A stretch of 64,000 bases of DNA. Origin: Phaseolus vulgaris. Taxonomy: Eukaryota > Streptophyta > Magnoliopsida > Fabales > Fabaceae. Shown here in pieces: positions 20,514 through 33,194 of the stretch. The notes under the pieces were generated by a model. The model was not told the origin of the DNA, did not search any database, and saw nothing but the letters and a program-made list of their open reading frames with translations. A program made the translations under genes and the position numbers. Numbering within the stretch: position 1 is the stretch's first letter; each line of letters opens with the position of its first letter. Where the stretch lies: assembly GCF_000499845.2 (NCBI RefSeq), contig NC_023755.2, positions 7,384,847 through 7,448,846 on the forward strand, in the 5' to 3' direction.

Positions 20514-22229
20514 ATGGCTTCACTGCTGAATACAGTGTCACCAGCTGCAAATTTATCCCCCAAAACAAAACGACCCACTTGTGGCGGTTTCTTGCACTCC
20601 CAACTTCCGAATCTCCACACTTTTTCCCTCAACAAGGGTTTTTCTAGGGTTTCGGCTTCGACCCAGATTGCCATTGCCCCAAAAGATACGGTTTTTAATC
20701 TCCCCAAATGGAGAGGTGGGAGGAATGACCCTAGGGGTAAAGAGCTGAGGGTCTATGATGCATTTCTCCATTTAGAGTATTTGGTAGGTAAGGGCCAAAA
20801 GCCAGAGGTGACTCAAGCAACACAGCTTTTGTATGATCTTTGCAAGTTTAACAAAGCTAGAAAGGCTGTGAAGGTGATGGATATGATAGTTGATTCAGGT
20901 ATTATGCCTGATGCAGCCTCTTATACATACTTGCTCAATTTTCTGTGCAAGAGAGGCAATATTGGGTATGCACTTCAGTTAGTTGAGAAGATGGAGGGGC
21001 ATGGTTTTCCAACTACTACTGTTACCTACAACACTCTTGTTAAAGGCCTTTGCATGCATGGCAACTTGAACCAGAGCTTGCAGCTCTTGGATAAGTTGAC
21101 AAAGAAGGGCTTGGTCCCGAATGCATTCACATTTTCTTTCCTTCTGGAAGCGGCGTATAAGGAAAGGGGAGTGGATGATGCCAGGAAGCTTCTTGATGAG
21201 ATAATTGCCAAGGGTGGAAAGCCTAATTTGGTCAGTTACAATGTGCTGTTAACTGGGTTGTGCAAGGAAGAGAGAACTGAAGATGCTATCAGGCTTTTCA
21301 GGGAATTGCCTGCAAAAGGGTTCACTCCTAGTGTTGTGAGTTACAACATTTTGCTGAGGAGTTTGTGCTATGAAGAGCGGTGGGAGGAAGCGAACGAACT
21401 TCTTGCAGAGATGGATAAACAGGGCCAGTCTCCCTCGGTGGTTACTTATAACATATTGATTACTTCACTTTCATTTCATGGAAGAACAGAACAAGCTTTC
21501 CAGGTTTTGGATGAAATGACAAGGAGTGGGTTCAAGGTGAGTGCTACTAGCTATAATCCGATTGTTGCCCGTCTCTGCAAGGAAGGGAAAGTGGATCTTG
21601 TTGTTCAATGTATAGACCAAATGATTCAACGACGCTGTAATCCTAATGATGGAACGTACTGTGCTGTTGCAATGCTGTGTGAGCAAGCTAAGGTGCAGGA
21701 GGCTTTCTTTATAATCCAAAGCTTGGGTAGTAAACAAAGCAACCCTATGCATGATTTTTACAAAAACGTGATTGCAAGCCTGTGTAGGAAAGGGAACACA
21801 TATGCAGCCTTTCAGATGTTATACGAAATGACAAAGTATGGATTTACTCCAGATTCCTTTACCTATTCATCTATGATAAGAGGAATGTGTAGGGAAGGAA
21901 TGCTAGATGAAGCCCTTAAGATATTCAGGATTTTGGAAGAAAATGACCACATTCCTAATATTGATAACTACAACGCACTTATACTTGGATTTTGCAAAGC
22001 TCGGAGAACAGACATGTCAATAGAGATATTTCTGATGATGGTTAACAAAGGATGTGTGCCGAATGAGAATACCTATACCATTCTTGTGGAAGGGCTTGCT
22101 TTTGAAGAGGAGACAGATATAGCTGCAGACCTGTTGAAAGAGTTGTGTGGGAAGGAGGTTCTGAGCCAAAGTACTGTTGAAAGGCTTTGTATGCAATTCG
22201 ACTTCAAGGAATTAATAGCAGCAGAGTAG
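20514..22229 (+). CDS. Pentatricopeptide repeat protein, P class, plastid-type (At1g79080-like)
   Basis: This is an intronless 571-residue protein. Residues 1-55 are rich in Ser, Thr, Pro and Lys with few acidic residues, as in a chloroplast transit peptide. From about residue 95 there are roughly twelve 35-residue PPR motifs of the P type, for example PDAASYTYLLNFLCKRGNI, TTTVTYNTLVKGLCMHGNL, PNLVSYNVLLTGLCKEERTE and PDSFTYSSMIRGMCREGML. No E or DYW extension is present, so it is an RNA-binding or stabilising factor rather than an editing enzyme. The N-terminus (MASLLNTVSPAANLSPKTKR, then KDTVFNLPKWR and RGGRNDPRGKE) reminds me of Arabidopsis At1g79080, a predicted chloroplast protein. Orthology is from memory. 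The leader before it is CT-rich (20288-20325). Confidence 0.92.
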   Translation: MASLLNTVSPAANLSPKTKRPTCGGFLHSQLPNLHTFSLNKGFSRVSASTQIAIAPKDTVFNLPKWRGGRNDPRGKELRVYDAFLHLEYLVGKGQKPEVTQATQLLYDLCKFNKARKAVKVMDMIVDSGIMPDAASYTYLLNFLCKRGNIGYALQLVEKMEGHGFPTTTVTYNTLVKGLCMHGNLNQSLQLLDKLTKKGLVPNAFTFSFLLEAAYKERGVDDARKLLDEIIAKGGKPNLVSYNVLLTGLCKEERTEDAIRLFRELPAKGFTPSVVSYNILLRSLCYEERWEEANELLAEMDKQGQSPSVVTYNILITSLSFHGRTEQAFQVLDEMTRSGFKVSATSYNPIVARLCKEGKVDLVVQCIDQMIQRRCNPNDGTYCAVAMLCEQAKVQEAFFIIQSLGSKQSNPMHDFYKNVIASLCRKGNTYAAFQMLYEMTKYGFTPDSFTYSSMIRGMCREGMLDEALKIFRILEENDHIPNIDNYNALILGFCKARRTDMSIEIFLMMVNKGCVPNENTYTILVEGLAFEEETDIAADLLKELCGKEVLSQSTVERLCMQFDFKELIAAE

Positions 22230-24885
22230 TGACATATACCCCCTAACTCAAAGTAAGTAGCCATATCTGCCTTCAGATATGAATGGAGTTTTCTCAGCTT
22301 GTTTGTCCCTAGATTGTTGATTAGGTAAGTAAAACAATTTCCCAAATACTTGGAATTTTGATTAAATATAATCTCTAGAGATGAATAATGAAAAGGCTCA
22401 AGAAGATAATACAACGCTGATGCATTTTCTCCCTTGCTTTAGATTTAACCTATTTTGGCGATTTGAGTTCTTTGAGTGATTTGTAGATTTGTTTCTTGGT
22501 TACAAATTACTTTACATGGCATTTTTATTGCGTTGTGAATGTGTGCTTACCCTCTCCAGTGAAAACATTTCATTTATTGCAAGCTATAAATTCTAAATCC
22601 CAGATACTACTAACTCACTATTCATTACTTACCATTATTTCCTTATGTGCTTTTGAATTTCCCTTTTGGCATATCCTAATTGAGTATGCAGGAGTAAGTA
22701 GTACATACATTGAGTAAGATCTAGACTCTTAGTTACTAACATATCTTTCTTGTGCCCATTTTCTCTACATTAATCGTTTGGAACTTTCAGTTTGTTGAAG
22801 GAGTATTACACATTGACATTATGTTCTTCCCTGGCACTTCAGATATCAATATATCATGAAAAAGGTTAAAGATTATGTAAAATATATCTGTGTAAACTCT
22901 TCAAGACTGATACAGATCATCGACTTCAGGCAAAACACAAGTTTACTATTGTTAGAAATGATGTTCTGTCTGTGTTTCTTCCAAGGATTAAAAATATTTG
23001 AGAATATAAACTTGGATGGAAATGTATCGTTTTCATGTTGAGTTGTGCAGGAATAGTTCCTGGTATTACTTATGCCTGGAAAAGTAACACTTAGATGGGG
23101 TGTTTTTACTACAAATGAAAGTTTTAGGATATCAAGAATCTGAAATTGAAATCATTTTTACTTTCATGTGTTTTTTTAAATGATATATTCAGGAATCGCA
23201 TGGTTCTGAGAATGTCCTTTTTATGCAAACAATTACTTTTGTAAAAGGTGAGAATATAACATTTTTTCAGAAAGAAAAAATTATTGCGATATATATTTAA
23301 TATAAAAGTATAATTATATAATATATATTACAAAAACATTTAAGTAACATGTGGACTGATGATATCGAAAACAATTTTTAAAGTACAGTATTAGTTAATT
23401 GTTTACAAAATAATAGTGTTATTAAAAATATGTAAAAATTACTCTGATATTTTTTAATGAAAACAAGTTTATAAATTAAAAGTTATACTCTTTTAATGAT
23501 ATAGAAACAATAATAGATGAAGAATAAAATTCAAATTAATTTTCATAATATTATAAAAATCTTATTAGTGTACAATAGAAGCATAATAAGGAAATAATTT
23601 TTAGCCACTTTATTTAAAAAATAATATAATTTGGTATTTAAAGAGTTCAGTGCTCTCTTAATCTTCTATAGAATCAATGTAATCCTTTCCATTTAAATCG
23701 CACTAGCAACTTTAAAACGGCATTTGGACCAAAAAAAGTAACAAATTTTTTTAGTAAATTATAAAGGACTAAACTAAACCCCTTAAAAGTAAAGATACCA
23801 AATTTAATTTTGTAAATAAAAACTAAAAAAACGTAATTGATCTTAAAAAAAATATAATTATATATAAGTGTATTTGTAAATTTCTTTATAAGAAACTTAG
23901 GATATTTTAATTACAAGAATTATATACATATATAGTCATAGGTTTAAGATAAGTGTTATAAAACATAAGACCCTAATCATAAATAAAATCCTAGGTTATA
24001 AAAATAAAATTTTCTATTTAAAAACATCAACAATCAAATAAATGCAATTCTTTTGAGCTGGTTCTTACATTATTGAAAAATGCAATTTATAATCTATATT
24101 GCGTAACAACATGACTAAGCAACTCACTAAATTTAGTTTTAATAGAACAAACTCTAAAGAATTTTAAACAATTTACAATTCTACATATTTTATTTTAAAC
24201 TTAATTATCTATATGATACAATTTATCTTCCAATGAAGATAATAATGGTTATTTCCTTTTAAAGTAATTTCAAAGTCCCACATAAGACTACTCTTATAAT
24301 GAAAATGACCATTTAAATATGATTACATGTGTGAAAAATTAGCCGGTGTAAAGCATATAATACTGGAACCAGGTGCAAAATTTAAACCATATTAATAAAT
24401 ACAATAATTTGATATATGAATAAAGATAAATAGTAATGTATGAATACAAGTTTAAAATATAATTTTACTTTAAAAATAATAATAATTTTATAAAAGAGAA
24501 AAGTTAAATGAACCTGATAAAAAAGGCAACCTGGTAAGAAAATCTGAAAATTATAGGTCAATTTTGTTGCCTGCACTGTCAACTCATGAAGACAGCTCTA
24601 TTTTGGCATCTCTATAAAATGATAAATTTCAGGTAACTCATAAAATAAAATACTACTAATAATATATATAAGCTATTCGGGTAAACCAGGAAGTATACAA
24701 AAACAGTACATAATTAGATTCCATAAAAACACTCATCATAACTTAACCCACTCAATAGTCTTAATGCATTGATGCTAAACTGAGTCGTGAGATACGCCTC
24801 CCCTCCCAACTAGATCTCATGATCATTCGAGCCACAACCCAAAATGCCATGAAGATAGGAAGGAAAGCTCATCTGACTCCTGATC
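22230..24885. other. 3-prime flank and AT-rich spacer
   Basis: 22230 to about 23100 probably holds 3-prime untranslated sequence of the PPR gene and moderately AT-rich DNA. 23100-24700 is very AT-rich with no recognisable coding or structured element. Confidence 0.4.
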
Positions 24886-24891
24886 AAGCAC

Positions 24892-26228
24892 CTACTTAGA
24901 TCTTTGTCTCATCTTTCGGCGCTTCCTCTTCAACCTCCTCATGCGCTTCTTCTTCCACTGATACATTGGAACATTACATTAGTATGATACAAAAGGGAAA
25001 AACAGAAACTTGTTGCAACAGCCATAGTAGGTTAAGTACATATATATCCTGTGCAGAATGATACCAAACAATTTTTTATAGTACATACGAAACAACTTGC
25101 TGCAATACCCCTTCAGGATTTAAATCCTCTGCAGTCAGAGAATCAACTTAAAGAAATAAATAGGTGATGATTTCACACAATTTAGAAGAGCCAAATTCCT
25201 TCATTTATCACTCTCCTCCACAATGCCAAATCCCTAACCTTTCCTTTACAATGTATTCGGCATTGGTGAAGTAAAAGGGAGAGTAGGAGAAGATAGAAAT
25301 CTATTAGTTTTACATGGTTTTCCTAAGGGCTAAAATCCCTCCACACCCATATTTAGGGAGAAAAGAAGACCTCCATTATTAGAATGTGTTCACAAAATTT
25401 GTTGACAAAACTATCCTTGAAATTTTACTTACTCTCCCCTTCATTATCGGGAATTGCCGTATTACAGTATATACTATTACTTTCTTTCCCCTTCCTTTGC
25501 ACTAAAAGGATTCCCCTGGTTTGAAATTTGAACCAAACATGTAAAACAATCAGATGCTTTTGACAGAAAATGCATAAAACAAAATTCACTAGTCAATTCA
25601 GAGAATGGGATTCAAGAATCATTGATTAACCTAAATATGTTCCTCATGAAGACAATCCCAACGACCTCTTAATGTCTCACACTACTCAAAATTCCTGCCA
25701 TTTGAGCAATTAGACAAGCATCCAGAGGTTGTACCACAAGGGAACCCAAGAAACGATACCCATGTAGTGAACAACGCCAAATCCAGTCGAATCAAAATTC
25801 AGAGCTAATCTAATAATTTTAAATGCAATACTTAATGCAATTCACTTTCTACCCAAGAAGGCACTTGCGAAAACCAAAACCAACAAACAATATCCCCTTT
25901 TCAATTTCCACAATCAAACAGTGCATCGAATTCCTTCGAATCAAATACAACCACAAACTGCAAATATCATACTAGTCTACTTCCAAGGAATACATCAGCA
26001 ATTCAGAAAGGACAAAAAAAAGTCCATGCAAAATCAATATTGAACAAAAAAAAAACCACATCAAACATCAGACAATCAAGTGAAACATCCTAATTCCCGA
26101 GAACAAAGACAAATTCATAATTATACTCAGATCCTAAAAGCTCAGAACACGTAAAATATAAACAAAATAAAATAATCATGATATAAACATGAATAATGAA
26201 AGGAAATGCGTTTAACCTTAGCTCTCAT
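24892..26228 (-). CDS. RPL41: Ribosomal protein eL41 (25 residues, two exons)
   Basis: Exon 1 (26228-26217) encodes Met-Arg-Ala-Lys and ends at a GT donor (GTTAAAC). Exon 2 (24957-24892) follows an acceptor (TGTATCAG) and encodes WKKKRMRRLKRKRRKMRQRS, then Lys and a TAG stop. Joined, this is the complete 25-residue eL41, the smallest and most basic protein of the cytosolic large subunit, which lies near the bridge between the subunits. The sequence is the expected near-invariant one, and an intron after codon 4 is usual in plants as I recall. The intron (24958-26216) is 1259 bp, fifty times longer than the protein in residues. The gene is too short for ORF calling and would be missed without the motif. 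Confidence 0.93.
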
Positions 26229-26330
26229 CTTGAACAACGAAAACTCTCAGGCTTTTCTCTCAAAGATGTCGATTTTCTGCAGAAGATGATCCTGAATGTG
26301 AACCTGTGGCGACAAAAACCCTTGTTTCAG

Positions 26331-26339
26331 TATTTATAG
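26331..26339 (-). promoter_or_regulatory. TATA box of the eL41 gene
   Basis: CTATAAATA on the minus strand, about 103 bp upstream of the start codon. Nearby minus-strand words TTAGGGCTT and AAGGGTTTTT resemble imperfect telo-boxes, common in plant ribosomal-protein promoters. Confidence 0.5.
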
Positions 26340-26344
26340 CGATA

Positions 26345-27600
26345 AGCGCGAAGCCCTAACTCTCTTTATGGGTCGGGTCGGGTTATCTAAGGTCATAATT
26401 GTAATAATGAAAAATATATTTGAGGCAAAGTGTCACTTCTTTCCGATGATAAAAATAACTTTTGTTGAAAACTACTTAGAGTTAAAATAGAAAATCCTTT
26501 CACCAATAACAAAAACTAAAAATAATCATAACTTTATAATTATTCTATAACTTCCTTTTTGTTACATACAAATTCTTACCATTGTATTCTTTTGAGTAAC
26601 CTTTTTCAAATTAAAATAACTATCAATAAACAAAACTACCTACAAAATAAATAAAAACTATCAAAATTATTTATTTATTTTTTATAATTTTTTTACAAAA
26701 TTTATTTATGATCAATGATATCTTTTATTATAATACTCATTTTATACCATTATCTATACTATTATATAAAGAAAATACATTATTTAGTAATTTTCTTTGA
26801 TGTTATCTTTAATTGGATATTATACCATCTAATAAATAAAACACAATTTATTTAATGAAATAATTGAATAGTTTATAATTTTAAAATAATTAAATAACTT
26901 TTTCTTTTAAAAAATAACGACTATATAGTTTTTTAATACTATTTTTATAAAATTATAAATATTTTTTTAATTGAATATTTTTTTTAATTAATTATTCATA
27001 AAAATAATAAAATTATTATATTTTAATGTAATACAAATGTTAAGTATTTTTGCTAGCTGTTATTATTTAAGTTCAATCTAAACAGTTAAAATATTTATTA
27101 TTGACAAAATAGTTTTATTTGCTGTATATATTTAGATTAATTTGTAAAATATAATTTGTTTACTTTGCTACTGAATAATTATTCACTCCACTCTCAAAAT
27201 TGTGGGACAATCATGTGGTGAAAATTTGTATTTGACTTTTTCTGTATGTTTGTTGGACATTTGTATATGATAGTTATATTACCTTAAAAATATTAATATT
27301 TATATTTAAGTTATTTAATACATTTAATTTTTATATATAAAGGGAATTTCCCACCAATATCACTCACCGAAATTCATCTGTTATACTTCAATTTTTTTTA
27401 TGTCATTTAAATTTTATAAGTGTAAATGTAGTATTTATTTTCATGTTTCTATTTATTAATTTTACTGTTAAAATTTATTTTGTGTTAAAACCGAAGGCAG
27501 ATTTAGAAAGGACCAATGAGTTGATTTAAACTATAATAATTTATAATTTATACTTATTTTGATGTTATTTGACTTTTTTTTTCCTAATGATTGTATATTT
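26345..27600. other. Very AT-rich spacer
   Basis: No gene or clear repeat is seen between the eL41 promoter and the gene scraps at 27.7 kb. Confidence 0.5.
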
Positions 27601-27756
27601 GCTCAGGTGATGCCACTGAAAGCAACAAAGAGAGATTGCAAGGGGTTAGTTGTTTTCTAAAACATATGAACTTATCATTAATATGTGTTTTTGATGTCTC
27701 TGTTTTCATAATTTTTTGTTTCTCCCTAACATCTAAAATTTGATATTTGACTGCAG

Positions 27757-27826
27757 GAGGGTCACATGGTTACTCTAAATGTTTATGACTTGAGCCAACT
27801 TTCGATGTCACTATTGAAGGCATATG
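27757..27826 (+). pseudogene. Exon scrap of a DeSI-like (PPPDE) desumoylating isopeptidase gene
   Basis: After a CTGCAG acceptor the frame reads EGHMVTLNVYDLSQLSMSLL and ends at a GTGAGT donor. This resembles the first conserved exon of plant DeSI-like proteins, with about four residues (Gly-Leu-Ala-Arg in the family) missing after DLSQ. The catalytic His/Cys exons are not found nearby, so this is a fragment. A further open piece just upstream (27605-27650) may belong to it. Confidence 0.5.
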
Positions 27827-28012
27827 GTGAGTGATGGTGAGTGCTTCTCTTTATTGTTGATTATGGAAAAATGAATGTGAAAGGTTGATTTCATTATATA
27901 TTCATCTCTTTAAGTTTAAACCTTTGTTAATGAGTCTTATTTTGACAAATGAGTAATTTTGTTTGTACCTGATGTAAATCACTCACATATTGATGTTGTA
28001 TTTGTTTTACAG

Positions 28013-28112
28013 ATATGAAACATGTTCAAGATGTGCAAATGATTTGCACCTTAGAAGAAAGTGTCTAATGTGTCAAGCATCAATGATAGAAGTGATATGT
28101 GTTTATTTTATA
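28013..28112 (+). pseudogene. Exon scrap of a C3HC4 RING-finger gene
   Basis: After a TTTTACAG acceptor the frame gives ETCSRCANDLHLRRKCLMCQ followed by a hydrophobic tail. This is the second half of a RING finger (Cys-x2-Cys ... Cys-x2-Cys), like the last exon of plant E3 ligases with a C-terminal RING. The first half with its Cys-x2-Cys and Cys-x-His is absent. Confidence 0.5.
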
Positions 28113-28114
28113 TA

Positions 28115-31100
28115 CAATAGTTTTATAGTATATATTTTATTGCTACAATTCATTATAATCCTAATATATAGAGATTTCCAGTATTTATATAAATGTTATG
28201 GAAATTATTATAGTGATATTATAGTCAAATTACAATTATAACATTTAAATAATAAAATATTATAATTGATATATTTATAAACATTATGAAAAAGAATATA
28301 AATGATTTAATTCACTTTAATAAAAAAATATTATACCGTATTTATTTTTCTTAAAAAATTAATAATTAATATATATAAATATTATTGATAATTATTTTTA
28401 TAAATATTAAAAATCTGAAAAAGCGTACATATTATAAATAGTTTTGTATATCTTTTTCATTAATAACTATATTTATATATTACGTTAATATAATTATTTG
28501 TACAGAAAGTAATTATCTTAAAATTTATATATTTATAATTAATTATTTTAAAAATACAATTTGTTTTTAAAATAAATATTTTCTTTATTTCCCTCCAATA
28601 GGTTTATCCTAACAAATGAACATCAAAATACTGTTTAAAAAAATCAAGTTTAGAAAAGTAAATAATTATGTTATTTGTTATTTTTTTAATCTTTAATTTC
28701 AATGATTAACTAATTATTATTATTAACGGAAACACATATGTTGACATTGTCTAATTTTACTATAAATTTATGTATATGCATATTTTAATATTTGACATGT
28801 TTGTATATTCTAATTTTTAATATACCATGCATGTATATTTGTATTTTTTTATAAGAAATTATTTAAAAATATGGATACATGCTGTAATATTAAAAAATAA
28901 AATTCATAAATATTGTCAAATACTATAAAAGATGTAGACTAACAGGGAAAATGAAAGATTGAATATCAATCTTTATTTGATATCTTAGAATTTATTACTG
29001 AAAAACTAGTGTAAACTACTGTTTTCTTTTATGTTATAATTTTGTATGACATTTGTTATAATTTTGTATGACATTTGTAAATTTATTATATATAACTATT
29101 ATGTTGGATATGTTTCTTTCACAGCATATCGTGTATTTAAATAATTTATGTGTCTTCTCATATGTATTTTTATTTATTAAAATGAACTATAAATTTATAA
29201 TCTTAATATAAGTGTGCGAATAATGACATTTTTTATTCGAATTTTAATATTAAACATAAATATATACAAATAATAAAAATAAAAAATGCGGATACAGAGA
29301 CGCGATAGTGTTGTTCCTGCTAGTATATATAATATGAATCATACTTTTTATTACACAAAAAATATTAAATATCAATTAATTTAAAATAATTACTCATTTT
29401 ATTGACTAATTTATATATTATTTATAAACTAAAAAATTATTAGTATCTAAAATAATTTTTATGATTAATATAAATTTATACTATAATTAGATATTATATT
29501 TTTAGTAACTAGTAATTATAAAACATAATTATTAAAAAACAATTTTTTTTAATCTCTCATTAAGATGTAATTAGAAACAATGTTTTAGTCACTTTTAATT
29601 TATTTTATAGACTAATTTTTGTTCATAAAAATAATAAAATTAAAACCTATTTTTTGTTTCTAATTATCATATCATTATATACTTCAAATTTTTATCACTA
29701 TTATCTAGATTTAGATACTCATTATAGATAACTAGATTTTACAAAAAATGTAAATAAATTTTGTTGTCTCAATTTCAAATTCAATTTTTTGTTTGTTTCA
29801 TTTTCTAATTGTATATTTTTTTCTCTTCAGCTTCTAATTTCTTTTTATACTTTTTTCTACTCCCAACTTATCTTAACATCTTTCAGCTTGAAATCAACTT
29901 GCAATTAGTTCATCCTCTCACACAAACATACACTTATCTTTTTCTCGGTTTTTTCTAACTTCACTTTCTTATGTATTCCATTATGATTCCAATTCTCGCT
30001 CTCCTCTATCTAGTTTGTTGGTTCTCATTTCTTTTTGTGAATGAGCATAGCCATAGAGTATCAATGATGAGTAGGATGAACACTCTAGCTACATCTCATG
30101 TTTCTCTTAGAACATTAAGATCCCTAATGGATATATATCATCGTGCATTCAATACATTATGTATGCGTAACATTCTCGTGCTTTTCACATCTCCTTATGG
30201 TTACTTGATGACTATTTTAGAGTAAGTATACCCAGTCAGAAGTAATAACTTGTTCCTAAAAACAGATATCGAACTCATAAGGAATTGTTCTAAAATCTCA
30301 AATATAATATTCACTAACTATGAAAATACGTGTCAAAGATTGTTTGAAAGGGTGTTTGTATAATGAATTTGTAAGAAATTAATTAAAATCAAAGTAAATG
30401 ATTTGGATGAGTCAAATGGGAAAATTGGGATTGGGGTTTATCATTCTCACTCATTTGTATTTTCAATAAATAAAAACATATAACATTCCATCTTGATTGA
30501 CATTTATGTACATATAAAAATTATCCATATCGATTTCTCGCATACAAAATTATTAAAAATGTCTCCTAAATATCAATTCCTCGCATATTTATAAAAACCT
30601 CTTATCATTATGAACAAATGTTATAAAATTATTAACATTTCAAATTTATTTCTAACAAATACGTTAAGCATTATCATTTAGTTCAGATACTTACAAGTAC
30701 TCTCCAGTCAAATCTAAGGATCAAATTCATGAATAAAGATTCATACTTTAATAATAAAATTTACCAATCATCAATGAAGAACATAATATTATAAATAAAT
30801 ATCACCTCAATACATAAGAGTTTGAACAGATTAGTATCAATCCCAAAGAAAATAATTAGTCACTCATATTGACCATTACAAGCATGGAAATATTCATCTA
30901 ATCCATGAAATAATGGGATTCAAATGTGTTTAAGAAAACATAAGGTATTTAATTGATTGATTTGAATTTGTGGCAAGCATACGATAATAACAATTATGAG
31001 TAATGTTTGTTAAGTGTTATGTATTTTCTTTTGTTCTAAATTCTTATTTCCTTGTTCACTATGATCTAGTTCATTGTGTGTGTCTACATATATGTGAAAT

Positions 31101-31845
31101 AACATGGTGAGTAGTTTGTTGTATATTCTTCTAATCCTTGAAATATTGGGATTCAAATGTGTAATACTATCAAGAATTGGATGCCCTAAAATATATAGTG
31201 ACCCTTTTGTATGTATTATTATGTCAAGGTTAAGTATATAAAACCTATGGGTCAAGTTTGTATACACAATTAAGTCATTTATTTTTAGTAATAAGCCTTA
31301 ACATTCCACATAAACTACAACATAAATGTTTATTATGTCTAATGCAAAAGGGAATTCAAAACCCTAATTGGAAAGGCAAAAAGGGAGAACACACAATTAA
31401 CTCATTCATCCATACGACCACAGAAACATCCCATGCGCATTAAAGCTTATAAACACATTAAAGAGTCTTGATTTGAGAGATGTGGAACTTGGATACTTGA
31501 GGTGATGAAAATTTCAAGTGCAACTACATTTTGCACTCTTTAGTCTCACATCACCTAAAACATTGAGCGTAAGTAGCCTCTTTATTTATAAATAAAGCCC
31601 CCTTCCCTTCTAACTTTTTTTTGAATTGGAATGAGAATTGATGTTGCATTTTTGCATGTGTTCTTGTTCTTCAAAGTCTTGAAAATAAGACTATTCTTCT
31701 CCTAGGTTTTCCACTAAGGGATCTTCCTAGGAGGTGAGTGTCTCTCTAGTTTCTTCTAAGAAACTTGGAGAAATTGAAAGTTCTTTTGTTAAGTCTTTCC
31801 CTGCCGCTTAAAGGATGCTTCCATCAAGCAACAAATTGGATCAAT
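28115..31845. other. AT-rich spacer, no supported gene
   Basis: 28115-29900 is extremely AT-rich. 29900-31845 is less so but shows only short frames without family resemblance. I see no LTR, TIR or RNA gene. Confidence 0.4.
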
Positions 31846-31849
31846 GAAA

Positions 31850-32470
31850 TTCCTATATATGAGCGGGCACTTACATGAGATGAAGGCAAATAATGGGGTC
31901 ATTTGATGACTAAATTAGTTGAATCCATCAATCTAGTCCTTGAAAAAAATGATTCTTTTGATATCTTCCATGATATTTGCTACATATGTAAGTTTAGCAA
32001 ATTTTTCACATAAAGAGGAAGAGAATGATTAATGTTGGTCATGTCTATTCTGAAGTTTCATAAAAGGCACTAGAAGATGCTCATTCAAAACCAAACACTC
32101 ATAAAGTGCTTGAATTTGACAAAAGCAACACAAAGTTCTTGGTTGAGGAGATGATCAATGCAACAGAGGTTCAATCAACTAGAAAAATTTTCATTAGACT
32201 AGACGAAAGATTATGCAATTGTGACAAGTTCGAGAAATTTACCTCCCATGTTCTCATGTGCTTGTTACATGCAAACCTGTCCACAACGATTCCAACATGT
32301 ACATTAATCATGTATACATGTTGGATGAAGTTAATAAAGTCTATTTGGGAGCTCAAACACAAAGTTTATCACATAAAGACTCACAAGTTCATCCCAATCC
32401 AACAGTCAGAAGAAGTTTCAAAGGTATAAAAAACCATCAAGAATTAAGACTCAATTGTTAAATACCAAAA
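31850..32470 (+). mobile_element. MULE transposase C-terminal remnant with SWIM zinc finger
   Basis: Frames broken by stops read WGHLMTKLVESINLVLEKN near 31890 (the usual ...VE.IN.VLK helix of MuDR-type transposases) and later FIRLDERLCNCDKFEKF with a Cys-x-Cys (about 32190-32240). A frame change leads to SHVLVTCKPVHNDSNMYINH, giving the Cys-x-His half of a SWIM finger. The upstream DDE domain and terminal repeats are not found. Confidence 0.6.
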
Positions 32471-32474
32471 CACA

Positions 32475-33190
32475 CAAGAAATCATTATTCCAACAATTTT
32501 GATTTTCTAGACTCAACTACTTATAATAAGTTTATGTCATTGACATAAAAAAAACATAAACATAATTTTAATTCAAATCCAAATTTAAAACTCTTTAGGT
32601 CTTATTTTTCCTTTATTTCATTATATTTAAATCCTTATTATAGTATCAATTTACAATTTTTTTGAAAAATAACAATGAATGTTTTAATCTCTTTAATCAT
32701 ATTTATTAAACTTTTATCCACATTTTCATATATTATAAATATAATTATGGAATAATTTTTTTATTGTTAATTTATCATTAATTTTATAGATATGAACTTT
32801 TATTTATTATTTACAAATTTTTTAACTATTTATTTTTTCATTTTAATTACTTATTTTATCCATTTCAAAGTTTTCTTCATTTTCTGTTTTTTTAACTGAA
32901 AAAAATATTAATATTACAGACTTTATACCTTACCTATTACATTTTGGGAGCTACCAAATTTATTTAATTACTTATAAAATAAATAAATATTTATTTATTT
33001 TTCTCATCTTTCTGGTTTCTACGAAATACAGAGTTTGTAAAAGAAGGGGAGTTTGTGGCGGTGTTCAAACTTCCACAGCTGAACTGACACCTTCTCTCTG
33101 CAACACACACAACAAGATTCAATTTCTTCTTCCACTTTGATTCTCATTTTCTCTCTATTTTTTTTTCCGAATTCTCTAATAATAGGAAGA
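32475..33190. other. AT-rich spacer, then probable promoter/leader of the BTB gene
   Basis: 32475-33000 is AT-rich without features. From 33020 composition rises, with a pyrimidine-rich stretch (33088-33180) that looks like a 5-prime leader ending just before the ATG at 33195. Confidence 0.4.
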
Positions 33191-33194
33191 GACC

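Noticed and set aside
29280..29335. Possible Helitron 3-prime end (CTAGT)
   Set aside because: The preceding hairpin is weak and no matching 5-prime end was found.
29971..30225. 84-codon plus-strand frame with a hydrophobic segment
   Set aside because: No family resemblance, no supporting context, and frames of this length occur by chance in this region.
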